A program made the position numbers and the translations under genes. The notes beneath the pieces are model-generated. The model ran no database searches, was not told where the DNA came from, and saw only the letters and a list, made by a program, of their open reading frames with translations. Of a stretch of DNA of 64,000 bases, positions 52,796 through 61,259 are shown piece after piece. The DNA is from Myxococcales bacterium (GTDB lineage Bacteria > Myxococcota_A > Polyangia > Polyangiales > Ga0077539). Each line of letters opens with the position of its first letter. Position 1 is the first letter of the stretch. The DNA lies in assembly GCA_016793325.1 (NCBI GenBank), contig JAEUKI010000047.1, positions 1 to 64,000 on the forward strand, read 5' to 3'.

Positions 52796-53491
52796 ATGGC
52801 CCCGCCAAGCAAGAAGCAAGCAGCAGCCGCGCAGCCGTCGATCGCCGAGCAGCTCACGCCTCCCGTGATGATCGCGATCGGCGTGTTCTTCGCGATCGCC
52901 GTCGGCGCGACGTACTACCTGGCCGGATACCAGCCCGTGCAAGAGTCGATCGAACGCGAGCGACGAAGGCAGACCGAGCTCGACCAACAACAGCGCAACG
53001 CCAACCGCGACCTGAGCGCGTACAACGACGACGTCGCCGAGCTCGAGCGGCTGCGCAGCTTCGCGCGCGAGCAGCAGCGGGTCCTGCCGGACAACCCCGA
53101 CATCCCGGGATTTCTCGACGCGATTCACCGCACGGCGACGGAGAACGGCTTGACCATCAAGCTCGTTCTGCCCGAGGCCGAGGTGATCGATCAGTACTTC
53201 GTGCGCATCCCGGTGCGCGTCGAGGTCAACGGCGGCTACCTCGAGATCGCGCGGTTCTTTCGCACGATCGGCAGCATTCCGCGCGTGATCAACATGGAGA
53301 ACATCGGGCTGTCGATGCCCGTGCTCGCACCCGACGGAAAGGTGCGCGTCGACGCGCGCATGCAAGCCACGACGTTCCGCGCGCTGACGCCGGCCGAGCA
53401 AACGCAACAGCAAGAGGCCGCGCAGCAAGCCGCGCAGCAGCCGAACGGCGCGCGCCCGCAAGGCGGGGCCGCGGGTCGAGGAGGACGGTGA
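52796..53491 (+). CDS. pilO: Type IV pilus assembly protein PilO
   Basis: A 231-residue bitopic protein with a transmembrane helix at ~22-42 ('PPVMIAIGVFFAIAVGATYY'-like), a coiled coil to ~90 and the PilO pseudopilin-like beta/alpha domain ('FLDAIHRTATENGLTIKLV', 'IPVRVEVNGGYLEIARFFR'). The C-terminal tail is Gln/Gly-rich. It pairs with PilN in the alignment subcomplex. Its stop overlaps the pilP start by one base. Confidence 0.92.
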   Translation: MAPPSKKQAAAAQPSIAEQLTPPVMIAIGVFFAIAVGATYYLAGYQPVQESIERERRRQTELDQQQRNANRDLSAYNDDVAELERLRSFAREQQRVLPDNPDIPGFLDAIHRTATENGLTIKLVLPEAEVIDQYFVRIPVRVEVNGGYLEIARFFRTIGSIPRVINMENIGLSMPVLAPDGKVRVDARMQATTFRALTPAEQTQQQEAAQQAAQQPNGARPQGGAAGRGGR

Positions 53492-54516
53492 TGTCGACCA
53501 TGAACGCTCGCACCATCACGCTCGTCGGCGTCGCGCTGCTCTCGATCGCCTGTGGCGACTCGCCGCAGACGACGACCACGCGGAGCGCCGGCGGCGGATC
53601 GAACCGCGCCAACAGCAACACGACGACACCTGCGAACAACGCCAGCGACGCGGGCGCGGGCGACGCAGCGCCGAGCGGACCGCCCCTCCACGGGCGAACG
53701 CTGCAGGACATTGATTTCACCGAGAGCGATCGCTCGCGCGATCCGTTTCGTTCGTTCGCGCGAGACTGGATTCCGCGCAACGAGAGCGCGACGCCGTTGC
53801 CGACGGACAACATCAAGCTCGCCAACTTGTCGCTCGACGATCTCAAGGTCATCGCGATCGTCGTGGGCGTCACGAGCCCGTACGCGATGGTCGTCGACGC
53901 CGACGGCAACGGAACGATCATCCGCCGCGGCGACCTCGTCGGCCGCCCCGACACCATCGTGAGCCCCGGTGAAAACGGCGGTCCTCACCAGGTTCCGTGG
54001 CGCGTCGCGCGCATCGTCGGCTCGCGCATCTCGCGCGATCGAAACAACAACCTCGTCGAGATCCCCGCGGAGGTCGTCTTCGAGCGCGAGGACCGCGCGT
54101 CGCTCACCCCGACGCGCATCGAGCGATCGCTCTCGCTCGCGCCTCCCGGCGAAGGCCGCGGAGGCCCTGCCCCCGTCGGCGGCGCGAGCACGGGACCATC
54201 GCTCCCGTCGCTCCCTGCGCTTCCGGGCGGATCGCCGTTTCTTCCGCCGAACCCGGGCTCGCTTCCGCCGGGCTCGAGGACGACGGCGACGCAATCGCAG
54301 CAGGGCTCGACGGTCGTGCAGTCGTACACGACGGTGATCCCGCCGACGCAGCCTTCGCAGCAGCCGTCGCAGCCGCAGCAAACGACGGTCGTCGTTCAAG
54401 CGCCGCAGACGCAGCAGCAGCCGTCGCAGCCGCAGCCTGTGCCCATCCCGGACACGCCGCCGCCGGTGCGCATCACGGGCTCTGCGCCGCTTCCGTCCGC
54501 GGGCCTTCCGCGCTGA
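53491..54516 (+). CDS. pilP: Type IV pilus assembly lipoprotein PilP, with long C-terminal tail
   Basis: A 341-residue lipoprotein. 'TITLVGVALLSIAC' is the signal with lipobox Cys. A Thr/Asn/Ala-rich linker leads to the PilP domain (~75-205: 'DPFRSFARDW', 'LKVIAIVVG' and 'YAMVVDADGNGTIIRRGDL'). PilP proteins are usually ~170-180 residues; here about 125 extra residues rich in Pro, Gln, Ser and Thr follow. PilP links PilNO to the PilQ secretin. GGAGGA precedes the ATG by 4 bases. The next gene, pilQ, lies 115 bases on. Confidence 0.9.
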   Translation: MSTMNARTITLVGVALLSIACGDSPQTTTTRSAGGGSNRANSNTTTPANNASDAGAGDAAPSGPPLHGRTLQDIDFTESDRSRDPFRSFARDWIPRNESATPLPTDNIKLANLSLDDLKVIAIVVGVTSPYAMVVDADGNGTIIRRGDLVGRPDTIVSPGENGGPHQVPWRVARIVGSRISRDRNNNLVEIPAEVVFEREDRASLTPTRIERSLSLAPPGEGRGGPAPVGGASTGPSLPSLPALPGGSPFLPPNPGSLPPGSRTTATQSQQGSTVVQSYTTVIPPTQPSQQPSQPQQTTVVVQAPQTQQQPSQPQPVPIPDTPPPVRITGSAPLPSAGLPR

Positions 54517-54631
54517 GCAGCGCGCGAGCGCAGAAAACAGCGCTGAAAACTTCCTCCCGTTCGTCGCGCCACTCTACTGTGACATTCGAGGCTCCGCCCA
54601 ACGGAGCGTCGAAACTCGAACGAGGTCACGG

Positions 54632-56362
54632 ATGCGACGATCGATCGCCCCACAACGATGGCTGCCGCTCTTCTGCGCGGCGCTCAGCGCGCTCGCGCCG
54701 ATGCGAGCCGAAGCGCAGCGCCGTCCCGCGCAGCGCCCCGACAACCGCGGGTACATCACGATCTCGCGGGATCAAACGCCTGATCCCGTGAACGACGTAG
54801 CGCGCGCCGAAGGGGCGACGCCGAACGCGCCGCGGCCGCAAGGGACCACGGTTCCGGTCGTCGCGATCGCGCCCGTCGAGCAACAGGCCGACGCAGAGCC
54901 CCGCGCCGAGGGCGACGCGCCCGCCGAGGGCGGAACGCGCACGCCGCGCTCTCGCTTGATCGCGCGCGAGTCCGCCGAGACGCTCGTCTCGGACACGAGC
55001 GACGAAGCGGGATTTCTCTCGGTGGCGCCGCTGCAGGTCGCGGGCGCGCGCGGCCGTCGCTACACGGGTCGCAGGGTGGACATCGACCTGCGCGACGCGG
55101 ACATTCACAACGTGCTGCGCCTCCTCGCGGAGGTCGGCTCGGTGAACATCGTCGCGTCGCAGGACGTCGAGGGCTCGGTCACGATTCGCATGCGCAACGT
55201 CCCGTGGGATCAAGCGCTCGACGTGATTCTCGCGGCGCGCGGCCTCGGCATGCAGCGCAACGGAAACATCATCCGCGTCGCTCCGCAGACGGTGCTCGAC
55301 CGCGAGCGCGAGCTGCTCATCGAGCGCCAGCGTCAGCTCGCGACGCTCGAGCCCCTCGAGACGCGCTTGATGCCCGTGAGCTACGCGCTCGCGTCCGAGC
55401 TCGCTCCGCGCGCTCGCGAGATGCTCTCGGCGCGCGGGTCGGTCTCGGTCGACGAGCGCACGAACGTGATGATCGTTCGCGACACCGCGGCGGTGCTGAA
55501 CCAGATCGAGCGCTTGATTCGCTCGCTCGACACACAGACGCCGCAGGTGCTCATCGAAGCGCGCATCGTCGAAGCGACGAGCACGTTCTCGCGCGACATC
55601 GGCATCCAGTGGGGCGGCGACATCAACTTCGGCCAGGGCTTCGGAAACCCTACGGGCCTCGCGTTTCCGAGCAGCATCGGCGTCGCCGGTGGCGCGACGG
55701 ACATGATGACGATGTCGCAAGGTCTCTCGCCGACGACGTTGAACATTCCGAACCCCAACTTCGCGGTGAACCTCCCCGCGACCGTGGGCAGCGGCAGCGG
55801 TGGTGCGCTCGGGTTCACGTTCGGCTCGGTGAACGGCAACTTCAACCTCAACGTTCGCCTGACCGCCGCGGAGGTAAACAACCAGCTCCGCATCGTGTCC
55901 GCGCCGCGCATCCTGACCCTCGACAACCGCGAGGCGCTCATCGCGCAAGGAACGTTGATCCCCTACTCGCAGGTGAGCGCGCAGGGCGTGCAGACAGCCT
56001 TTCAAGAAGCGAAGCTGCAGCTCCGCGTGCGACCGCACGTGACCGCGGACGGCTCGGTCTCGATGCACGTCCGCATCACCCGAGACGAACCGGACTTCAA
56101 CCGAACGAGCACCCGCGGCGACCCCACGATCTTGAAGAAGGAAGCCGAGACGGACCTGCTCGTTCCCGACGGGCGCACGGCGGTCATCGGCGGAATCTTC
56201 ACGCGCACGACGGGCCGCAGCACCAACCAGGTTCCAGGGCTCGGAGACATCCCGATCTTGGGCGCGCTCTTCTCGCGACGCCGGTCCACGGATGACCGCG
56301 GCGAGATGATCATCTTCCTCACGCCGCGCATCGTGAACCGCGCCGAGGCCATCGGGCGGTAA
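54632..56362 (+). CDS. pilQ: Type IV pilus secretin PilQ
   Basis: A 576-residue outer-membrane secretin. After a signal peptide ('LPLFCAALSALAPMRAEA') and ~120 low-complexity residues, the N0/STN domain begins at ~147 ('VDIDLRDADIHNVLRLLAEV'), then N1 ('RLMPVSYALASELAPRAREML') and the secretin core ('VLIEARIVEATSTFSRDIGI', 'DLLVPDGRTAVIGGIFTRTT', 'VPGLGDIPILGALFSRR'). It makes the ring through which the pilus passes. No AMIN domain is visible, so it is short compared with the ~900-residue PilQ of Myxococcus xanthus. Confidence 0.93.
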   Translation: MRRSIAPQRWLPLFCAALSALAPMRAEAQRRPAQRPDNRGYITISRDQTPDPVNDVARAEGATPNAPRPQGTTVPVVAIAPVEQQADAEPRAEGDAPAEGGTRTPRSRLIARESAETLVSDTSDEAGFLSVAPLQVAGARGRRYTGRRVDIDLRDADIHNVLRLLAEVGSVNIVASQDVEGSVTIRMRNVPWDQALDVILAARGLGMQRNGNIIRVAPQTVLDRERELLIERQRQLATLEPLETRLMPVSYALASELAPRAREMLSARGSVSVDERTNVMIVRDTAAVLNQIERLIRSLDTQTPQVLIEARIVEATSTFSRDIGIQWGGDINFGQGFGNPTGLAFPSSIGVAGGATDMMTMSQGLSPTTLNIPNPNFAVNLPATVGSGSGGALGFTFGSVNGNFNLNVRLTAAEVNNQLRIVSAPRILTLDNREALIAQGTLIPYSQVSAQGVQTAFQEAKLQLRVRPHVTADGSVSMHVRITRDEPDFNRTSTRGDPTILKKEAETDLLVPDGRTAVIGGIFTRTTGRSTNQVPGLGDIPILGALFSRRRSTDDRGEMIIFLTPRIVNRAEAIGR

Positions 56363-56389
56363 GCGAGTCGAAGCGGGGGAGTGAGCGAA

Positions 56390-56422
56390 TCGCCGACGCG
56401 TGCAGCGATGCACCGTCGGCGA
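56390..56422 (+). terminator. Candidate terminator hairpin after pilQ
   Basis: A near-perfect hairpin 28 bases after the pilQ stop: a 9-bp stem (TCGCCGACG / CGTCGGCGA) plus a 5-bp stem (GTGCA / TGCAC) closed by a GCGA (GNRA-type) tetraloop, with one bulged C. It is followed by GTGGTTTCT, only a weak T-run, so termination may be partial or Rho-aided. Confidence 0.5.
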
Positions 56423-56552
56423 AGTGGTTTCTCCGATCGGGGGATACGGGCGTGCTGTAACGAGAGCGCCTCGGCCTGGGCAGAATCCCGCGCTCATTTC
56501 GCAGGAAACCACACTCGATGACTGACACAGCGGCCCTGCTACCCTCGTGCGC

Positions 56553-58571
56553 ATGAGCACCGTCTCGCCACCGCGCACCGCCCGCTGCTCGAGCGTCGTC
56601 GCCGTGGCCACGGTCCTGTGCGTCTCGAGCGCGTGCAGCTCGGTCCGGCGACCGGATCCAGCCGACGCCTCCCTGGAAGAGCACGACGCGGCGCACGTGG
56701 ATGCTCGCACGTCGGATGGAGTCGACGACTGCCGCGAGGGCACGTGCGACGGGCTGTGTGGCTCCTGTCCTGCAGCGGCCAACGCGATCGGTCGTTGCGA
56801 AGGCGGTCGCTGTGTCCTCGCGTGCAACGCGGGCTTTCTCGACTGCGACGGAGTCGCGTCCACGGGCTGCGAGCGCAGAGAAAACACCACGAACTGCGGA
56901 GCGTGTGGACGGCGATGCAGCGCGCCCGAGGGCAGCGACGCCACGTGCACCAGCGGGACGTGCGACTTCGTGTGCCGACTGGGCTTCGTTCGCGAAGGCG
57001 CGCGCTGTGTTGCAAAGGTGACGTTGCTGCGCCCGTTCTCGGGATGGCGAACAGCGAGTCGAAGGCCCGAGTTCGAGTGGCGGGTGCCCGACTCGGTCAC
57101 CAACGCGAGAATCGATTTCTGTCGCGACCGCGCGTGCACGTCGGTCATCGCGAGCGAGAGTCTCCCGGGAACACAGCGGCGATTCGTCCCCGCGACGCAG
57201 CTTCCGCAGGGCCCACTGTTCTGGAGAGTCACAGCGCTTCGTGGCGCGGCCGAACTGGCGCGATCGTCCACCTGGCAAGCGTGGATTCCTGCGGCATCGA
57301 GGGGCGGCGTCGGAGTCGTGCGTCCTGTGCTCGACCTCGACGGTGACGGATGGCAAGACGTTGTTGCTTGCCGGGAGCAATGTGCAGTGGTCTTTGGGCC
57401 CGGAAGCGCGACACCATCGGTTGCGCAGCTTCCGCCGACACCACCCATTCCAGGCACGAGCATGTCATCGCGGCCACGGCCCGCGGCAGCTGGAGACCTC
57501 GATGGAAACGGATTCATGGACCTCCTCGTTCGTCGCATTACGTCGACATCTGGAGGGGCCGACGGGGCTGAAGAAATTGTGACTGGGCGGCAGACTGTCG
57601 ATGCAGTTCGCGTAGCAACACGCATCGAATCGACGTACCGCGACTCGAATCGCGAGGCGCCCGGGGATCTCGACCTCGATGGCTATGCTGATCTCTCAAC
57701 GCTCGATCGTGGCGTTGGCTGGACATTTCGCCGAGGCTCAACCGACCTGAGCATGCTGGCGTTGCCTGTCACCGTTTTTTCGACAACGTCATTCTCACCA
57801 GACATTCGGCTTGTTGTCCCCAGCACATCTGAATCCTCACCAACATTTCTCATCGACGTCACCCTCTCTGGAGGGTTCCGATCCTTGTGGTCGATGAATG
57901 CCACATCCACACCGGCTGCACTTCGGCAGCGCTGGTCTTGGGACGAAATGCGCTCCTCGCTGCCTGATATTCTCGAGATTGGCACGGCACGCATGTTCTC
58001 CGTTGGCGATCTAGACGGTGATCAGTTGCCAGAGTTCATCGTTGGCCGGACGACCAACTCGTCCTCAAATACGCCCGAGTTTCGCTTGTACCGCACTGTC
58101 ACAGGTCCTGCTGAGGCTTGGAGACTTTCTGAAGTATCCAGTATTCAACCGCTTCCACGAATGGCGCTCGTCGCCGATGCAATCGGAGGTTTCGATCTCG
58201 ATGCCGACGGCCGTTCTGAGTTCGCGTTCGTTGCCAGCGGTTACGGAGAATTCCCACTGACACCAGCAAACCAGCGCAACTTTCTGTTCGTATTTTCCGG
58301 AGATATTTCAAGGCCTTCTACGATTCGTGCGCTCGAACTTGGCGCTGGGATTCGGACATGTGCGGATTGCGTAGCACACGAAGTCTTCGTCCCAGTCGCA
58401 GGCGACTTCAACCGCGACGGCTACGACGACCTCATTGCGCCCGACATCGACGGCTCGCGGCTCATGATTCTTCGCGGCGGGCCCCGCATCGACGAACTTC
58501 GCTGGGAGCCGCTTGTGCTTCCGACTCCGCTCCCGACTGGAGCCAACTCCGTCATCGGGCACCTCGCGTGA
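56553..58571 (+). CDS. FG-GAP repeat lipoprotein with Cys-rich N-part
   Basis: A 672-residue protein. Signal 'VVAVATVLCVSSAC' has a lipobox Cys, a short Asp/Ala linker follows, then a Cys-rich part with 'CGACGRRC' as in the Cys-repeat lipoprotein at 26169. A fibronectin-like segment ('RPEFEWRVP', 'LFWRVTALRG') leads to six FG-GAP-like repeats ('DLDGDGWQDVVA', 'DLDGNGFMDLLV', 'DLDLDGYADLS', 'DLDGDQLPEFIVG', 'DLDADGRSEFAF', 'DFNRDGYDDLIAP'). From about 57330 on the DNA is visibly less GC-rich than its surroundings. Likely a surface propeller protein; ligand unknown. Confidence 0.82.
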   Translation: MSTVSPPRTARCSSVVAVATVLCVSSACSSVRRPDPADASLEEHDAAHVDARTSDGVDDCREGTCDGLCGSCPAAANAIGRCEGGRCVLACNAGFLDCDGVASTGCERRENTTNCGACGRRCSAPEGSDATCTSGTCDFVCRLGFVREGARCVAKVTLLRPFSGWRTASRRPEFEWRVPDSVTNARIDFCRDRACTSVIASESLPGTQRRFVPATQLPQGPLFWRVTALRGAAELARSSTWQAWIPAASRGGVGVVRPVLDLDGDGWQDVVACREQCAVVFGPGSATPSVAQLPPTPPIPGTSMSSRPRPAAAGDLDGNGFMDLLVRRITSTSGGADGAEEIVTGRQTVDAVRVATRIESTYRDSNREAPGDLDLDGYADLSTLDRGVGWTFRRGSTDLSMLALPVTVFSTTSFSPDIRLVVPSTSESSPTFLIDVTLSGGFRSLWSMNATSTPAALRQRWSWDEMRSSLPDILEIGTARMFSVGDLDGDQLPEFIVGRTTNSSSNTPEFRLYRTVTGPAEAWRLSEVSSIQPLPRMALVADAIGGFDLDADGRSEFAFVASGYGEFPLTPANQRNFLFVFSGDISRPSTIRALELGAGIRTCADCVAHEVFVPVAGDFNRDGYDDLIAPDIDGSRLMILRGGPRIDELRWEPLVLPTPLPTGANSVIGHLA

Positions 58572-58579
58572 CACGCAGC

Positions 58580-58850
58580 ATGCCAATCGCATCGCGCCTC
58601 GTGTTCTCGAGCCTGTGGCTTCTTGGCTGCGGCCAGAGCGTGTTTAGGTGGATATGACAGGCTCAAACGAGGACCGGTCCCCGAGTCGAGTTGGTCCTCC
58701 GCGCCGTATGCGCTTCGCGGCCGAAACTACGTGCACACCGGCACCCGCGCTCGCCAGTTCGACCACGCCGCAACGACAGCGCTCGTCGCGAGCAGCGAAG
58801 CGATCGGCTTCCGCTGCGCCCGATGGGTGCCCGATCCGTACGCGCCGTAG
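58580..58850 (+). pseudogene. Deleted lipoprotein gene: signal peptide joined to a SUMF1-like C-terminal remnant
   Basis: Only two ends of a gene seem left. ATG 58580 begins a 25-residue frame 'SRLVFSSLWLLGCGQSVF', a clean lipoprotein signal that runs into TGA at 58655. In another frame, 58645-58850 reads 'RLKRGPVPESSW', 'ALRGRNYVHTG' and ends 'GFRCAR' before a stop, which resembles the C-terminus of formylglycine-generating enzyme (SUMF1) domains. A large internal deletion with a frameshift near 58645-58655 would explain this. The SUMF1 match is modest. Confidence 0.45.
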
Positions 58851-58970
58851 CCGCGGGGCTGCGCTCGAGCGCGTCGCACCCCGTTCACTCACGCACCACA
58901 ATTCATGTTCACCCTCGGCGCCGTCGACGGCGCTCGCGTCGCTGGTGCACAATGGCGCGACGGCCCACGG
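58851..58970. other. Intergenic region before the TetR gene
   Basis: 120 bases between the remnant and the TetR-type gene. Together with the pseudogene, 58572-58970 has no intact gene. No clear promoter or repeat could be assigned. Confidence 0.4.
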
Positions 58971-59603
58971 ATGGCACGCCCGAAGCACGCAGACTCCGCG
59001 GAGACCTGGGAGAAGATCGTTCGGGCTGCGCGAGAGCTCACCCGAACCGACGAAGACGGCAAGGTCGACGTCTCGCTGCGCGCCGTCGCCAAGCGCGCTG
59101 GGTGCAGCCTCGGAACCATTCAGTACTACTTCGACAGCAAAGAACGGCTGCTCGAACACTGCCTCGACACGTACTACGACGCCCTGCTCCGCGTTTCGCA
59201 GCAGCTCGCCGAGCTCCTTCGCAGCACGCGAAGAGAAGACGCGCCGACCATGATCAGCCAGGGCGTGCGCGTGATCTATCGCTTCGCGCTCGGCGAACGC
59301 GCGCGGCTCAAGCTCCGCGTCGTCACCAACGCGGCGCGCGGGATCATGCACCCGCACCGCGACCCCTCGGTGCTCGCGAGCCGGTACCTCAATTGGTTCG
59401 TTCCGCTGCTCGTTCCGCTGGTCGACATCGACGAGCGACAGCTGCGTACGACGATGCAGTCCATGACCTTCTTGATCGTGCAGTACGTCCTGCTTCAAGA
59501 CTCGGACGTCGCGACCGTCGTGGGCGTCGGCGGCGACGAGGGACGACAAGCGCTCGAGGATCACGTCGTCGAAACTGCGAATCGCCTGCTCTTTCGCAGC
59601 TAA
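58971..59603 (+). CDS. TetR family transcriptional regulator
   Basis: A 210-residue repressor-type protein. The N-terminal HTH 'SLRAVAKRAGCSLGTIQYYF' with 'DSKERLLEHCLD' is the TetR/AcrR motif; the helical C-terminal ~140 residues form the ligand/dimer domain and end 'VVETANRLLFRS'. Ligand and target are unknown. The ATG at 58971 (MARPKHA) is preferred over 58905 because the latter adds a non-conserved tail. It is convergent with the serine hydrolase gene. Confidence 0.9.
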   Translation: MARPKHADSAETWEKIVRAARELTRTDEDGKVDVSLRAVAKRAGCSLGTIQYYFDSKERLLEHCLDTYYDALLRVSQQLAELLRSTRREDAPTMISQGVRVIYRFALGERARLKLRVVTNAARGIMHPHRDPSVLASRYLNWFVPLLVPLVDIDERQLRTTMQSMTFLIVQYVLLQDSDVATVVGVGGDEGRQALEDHVVETANRLLFRS

Positions 59604-59677
59604 AGCGAGCTTTCGCGCGGCGACCGCGGCGCGGAGCTGACCGCGGCGGAGGTGTCTCCGTCGCTCGCCGCACGCGC

Positions 59678-60880
59678 TCAGGGCGACACGTACGCAGCGA
59701 TCATCGCGAGCAGCGCGTCCTGCGTCGCGGCCTCGGCGTCGGCGTTCGCGATGTTCGTCGCGACGAGCAACACCCGGTTGCGCGCGGGCGCGATCCAGAT
59801 CGTCGCGAGAAACGTCGTGTTGCTCCCCGAGTGCGCGAGCGCTCGCCCGCCCGCCCACGGACGATCCGCGACGACCCAGCCGTGCGCGTAGGTTCCGCCG
59901 GCGGGCGCTGTGTGCATACGCAGAAAGCTCGCGGCCGAGAGGAACGACTCCGCCGTTCCCCGCGCGCCGCGAAGGTGAACCTGCGCGAAGCGCGACCAGT
60001 CTTCGAGCGAGCAGTGAACGGTCCCGGATGGTCCCGTCGCGGGAGGATTGTCCGCAGAAGGTCCGGGAGCCACGGTCGTAATCGTGTCCCCCGAACTCTC
60101 GTGTCCGTACGGTTGATCGAAGCGATCGGGCGTCGCAGGCGCGCCGAACCCACACGAAGTCATCCCGAGCGGCGCGAAGATCTCTTGGCGAACGAGCTCC
60201 TCCCACGAACGAACCGACGCTCGCTCGAGGGCTGCGCCAGCGATCATGTAGCCAGCGTTCGAGTAGAGGTATCGCTCGCCCGGCTGCGCGGACGGCGCCC
60301 GCGCGAGCATCGCCGCGGCGAACGTCCTGCGCTGCGCGACCACGTCCCCGGCCATCCACAGCGGCGACCACAACGCCATCGGGATCTGCTCGGAGACCCC
60401 AGCCCGATGCTGCAACAGCTGCTCGAGCGTCGCCGCGCGATACGTCGGATGAATCATCGGCGCGATGTCCGAGAACGCAGCGTCCAGCGTCGTGTCCCAA
60501 CGCAGCGTTCCACGCTCGACCAGCCGCGCGAAGAGCGTCGCCGTCATCGCCTTGGTGCACGAGCCGATGTGCCATTTGTCGTCGAGCGTGACCGACGCCG
60601 CATCGTCGACCGAGCGTCGACCCACCGCCGCGCGCACGATGGTGGTGCGTTCGTCCGCGACGAGCGCCGCGAGCGCGGGCAATCGTCGTCGCTCGCGAAT
60701 GGGTTCGAGGATCGCCGCGAGCCCCGTGAGCGTTGCAGCGTCGGCGCTGGCCTCCGTAGACGCCTCGATCGCAGCGTCGGTCCCGACGGCTCCGTCGAGC
60801 GTTGGCGTTGCGTTCGTGGGGCTGCACGCCGACACCGCGAGCAGCACGGCGAGCCCCACCGCGGTCGATCGAATCGTCAT
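59678..60880 (-). CDS. Serine hydrolase (beta-lactamase/D,D-peptidase family) lipoprotein
   Basis: A 400-residue exported enzyme. 'GLAVLLAVSAC' is a lipoprotein signal followed by an Asp/Ala linker ('DGAVGTDAAIEASTEASAD'). The catalytic 'SCTKAMT' holds the S-x-x-K Ser and Lys, 'YLYSNAGYMIAG' contains the Tyr-x-Asn motif, and 'AHSGSNTTF' near the C-terminus takes the place of the KTG/HxG motif. It belongs to the class C beta-lactamase-like (PF00144) group and may be a D-amino-acid peptidase, esterase or penicillin-binding-type enzyme. Which one is open. Confidence 0.87.
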   Translation of the reverse strand: MTIRSTAVGLAVLLAVSACSPTNATPTLDGAVGTDAAIEASTEASADAATLTGLAAILEPIRERRRLPALAALVADERTTIVRAAVGRRSVDDAASVTLDDKWHIGSCTKAMTATLFARLVERGTLRWDTTLDAAFSDIAPMIHPTYRAATLEQLLQHRAGVSEQIPMALWSPLWMAGDVVAQRRTFAAAMLARAPSAQPGERYLYSNAGYMIAGAALERASVRSWEELVRQEIFAPLGMTSCGFGAPATPDRFDQPYGHESSGDTITTVAPGPSADNPPATGPSGTVHCSLEDWSRFAQVHLRGARGTAESFLSAASFLRMHTAPAGGTYAHGWVVADRPWAGGRALAHSGSNTTFLATIWIAPARNRVLLVATNIANADAEAATQDALLAMIAAYVSP

Positions 60881-61259
60881 GGCGCTGGCTCTAGCGAACA
60901 GCGACGCGATCAACCAGAAGAGGAATCAGACAACGACCTACAAAACGGTCGGCCCACGCGTCGTCGAGCGCCCGTCGAGCCGCGCTCCAGGTCTCGGGGC
61001 ACTTGAATTCATGGGCCAATGTTCCGATCGGTCCACGCGCACCGCGCGTCCGTCGATCGCGCCCACTTCGACACGATCGCGCCGCCATGAGCCGCCACGT
61101 TCTGGCACACACTCGCTCACTCACGCCCCGTTTCGTCTCCTCCCGCTCTCCACAGACGCACCGCGCTCGGTCCGACAGGCGTCGCCACCATCTAACCATT
61201 TGAAACAAAAAGTCTTTTCGTTTCGCCTGTCGGCATCCCGACACCCCTGGCGACAGGGC
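60881..61259. other. Intergenic region with candidate terminator
   Basis: A 379-base stretch between the serine hydrolase start (60880, minus) and the stop of the next minus-strand gene (61260). It should contain the hydrolase promoter. Apart from the hairpin listed separately, nothing was recognised; coding frames here look like GC shadows. Confidence 0.45.
61204..61257 (-). terminator. Candidate terminator of the exported helical protein gene
   Basis: On the minus strand, 3 bases after the stop at 61260, CCTGTCG and CGACAGG (61226-61257) form a 7-bp stem with an 18-base loop, and a T-rich run (TTTTTGTTT, around 61204-61212) follows about 13 bases later. A second small inverted repeat (GAAAC/GTTTC) frames the T-run. 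The wide gap makes this only a weak call. Confidence 0.35.

Noticed and set aside
54626..57625. Frame of ~1000 codons opposite pilQ
   Set aside because: Arg-rich, no domain; pilQ has the secretin motifs on the plus strand.
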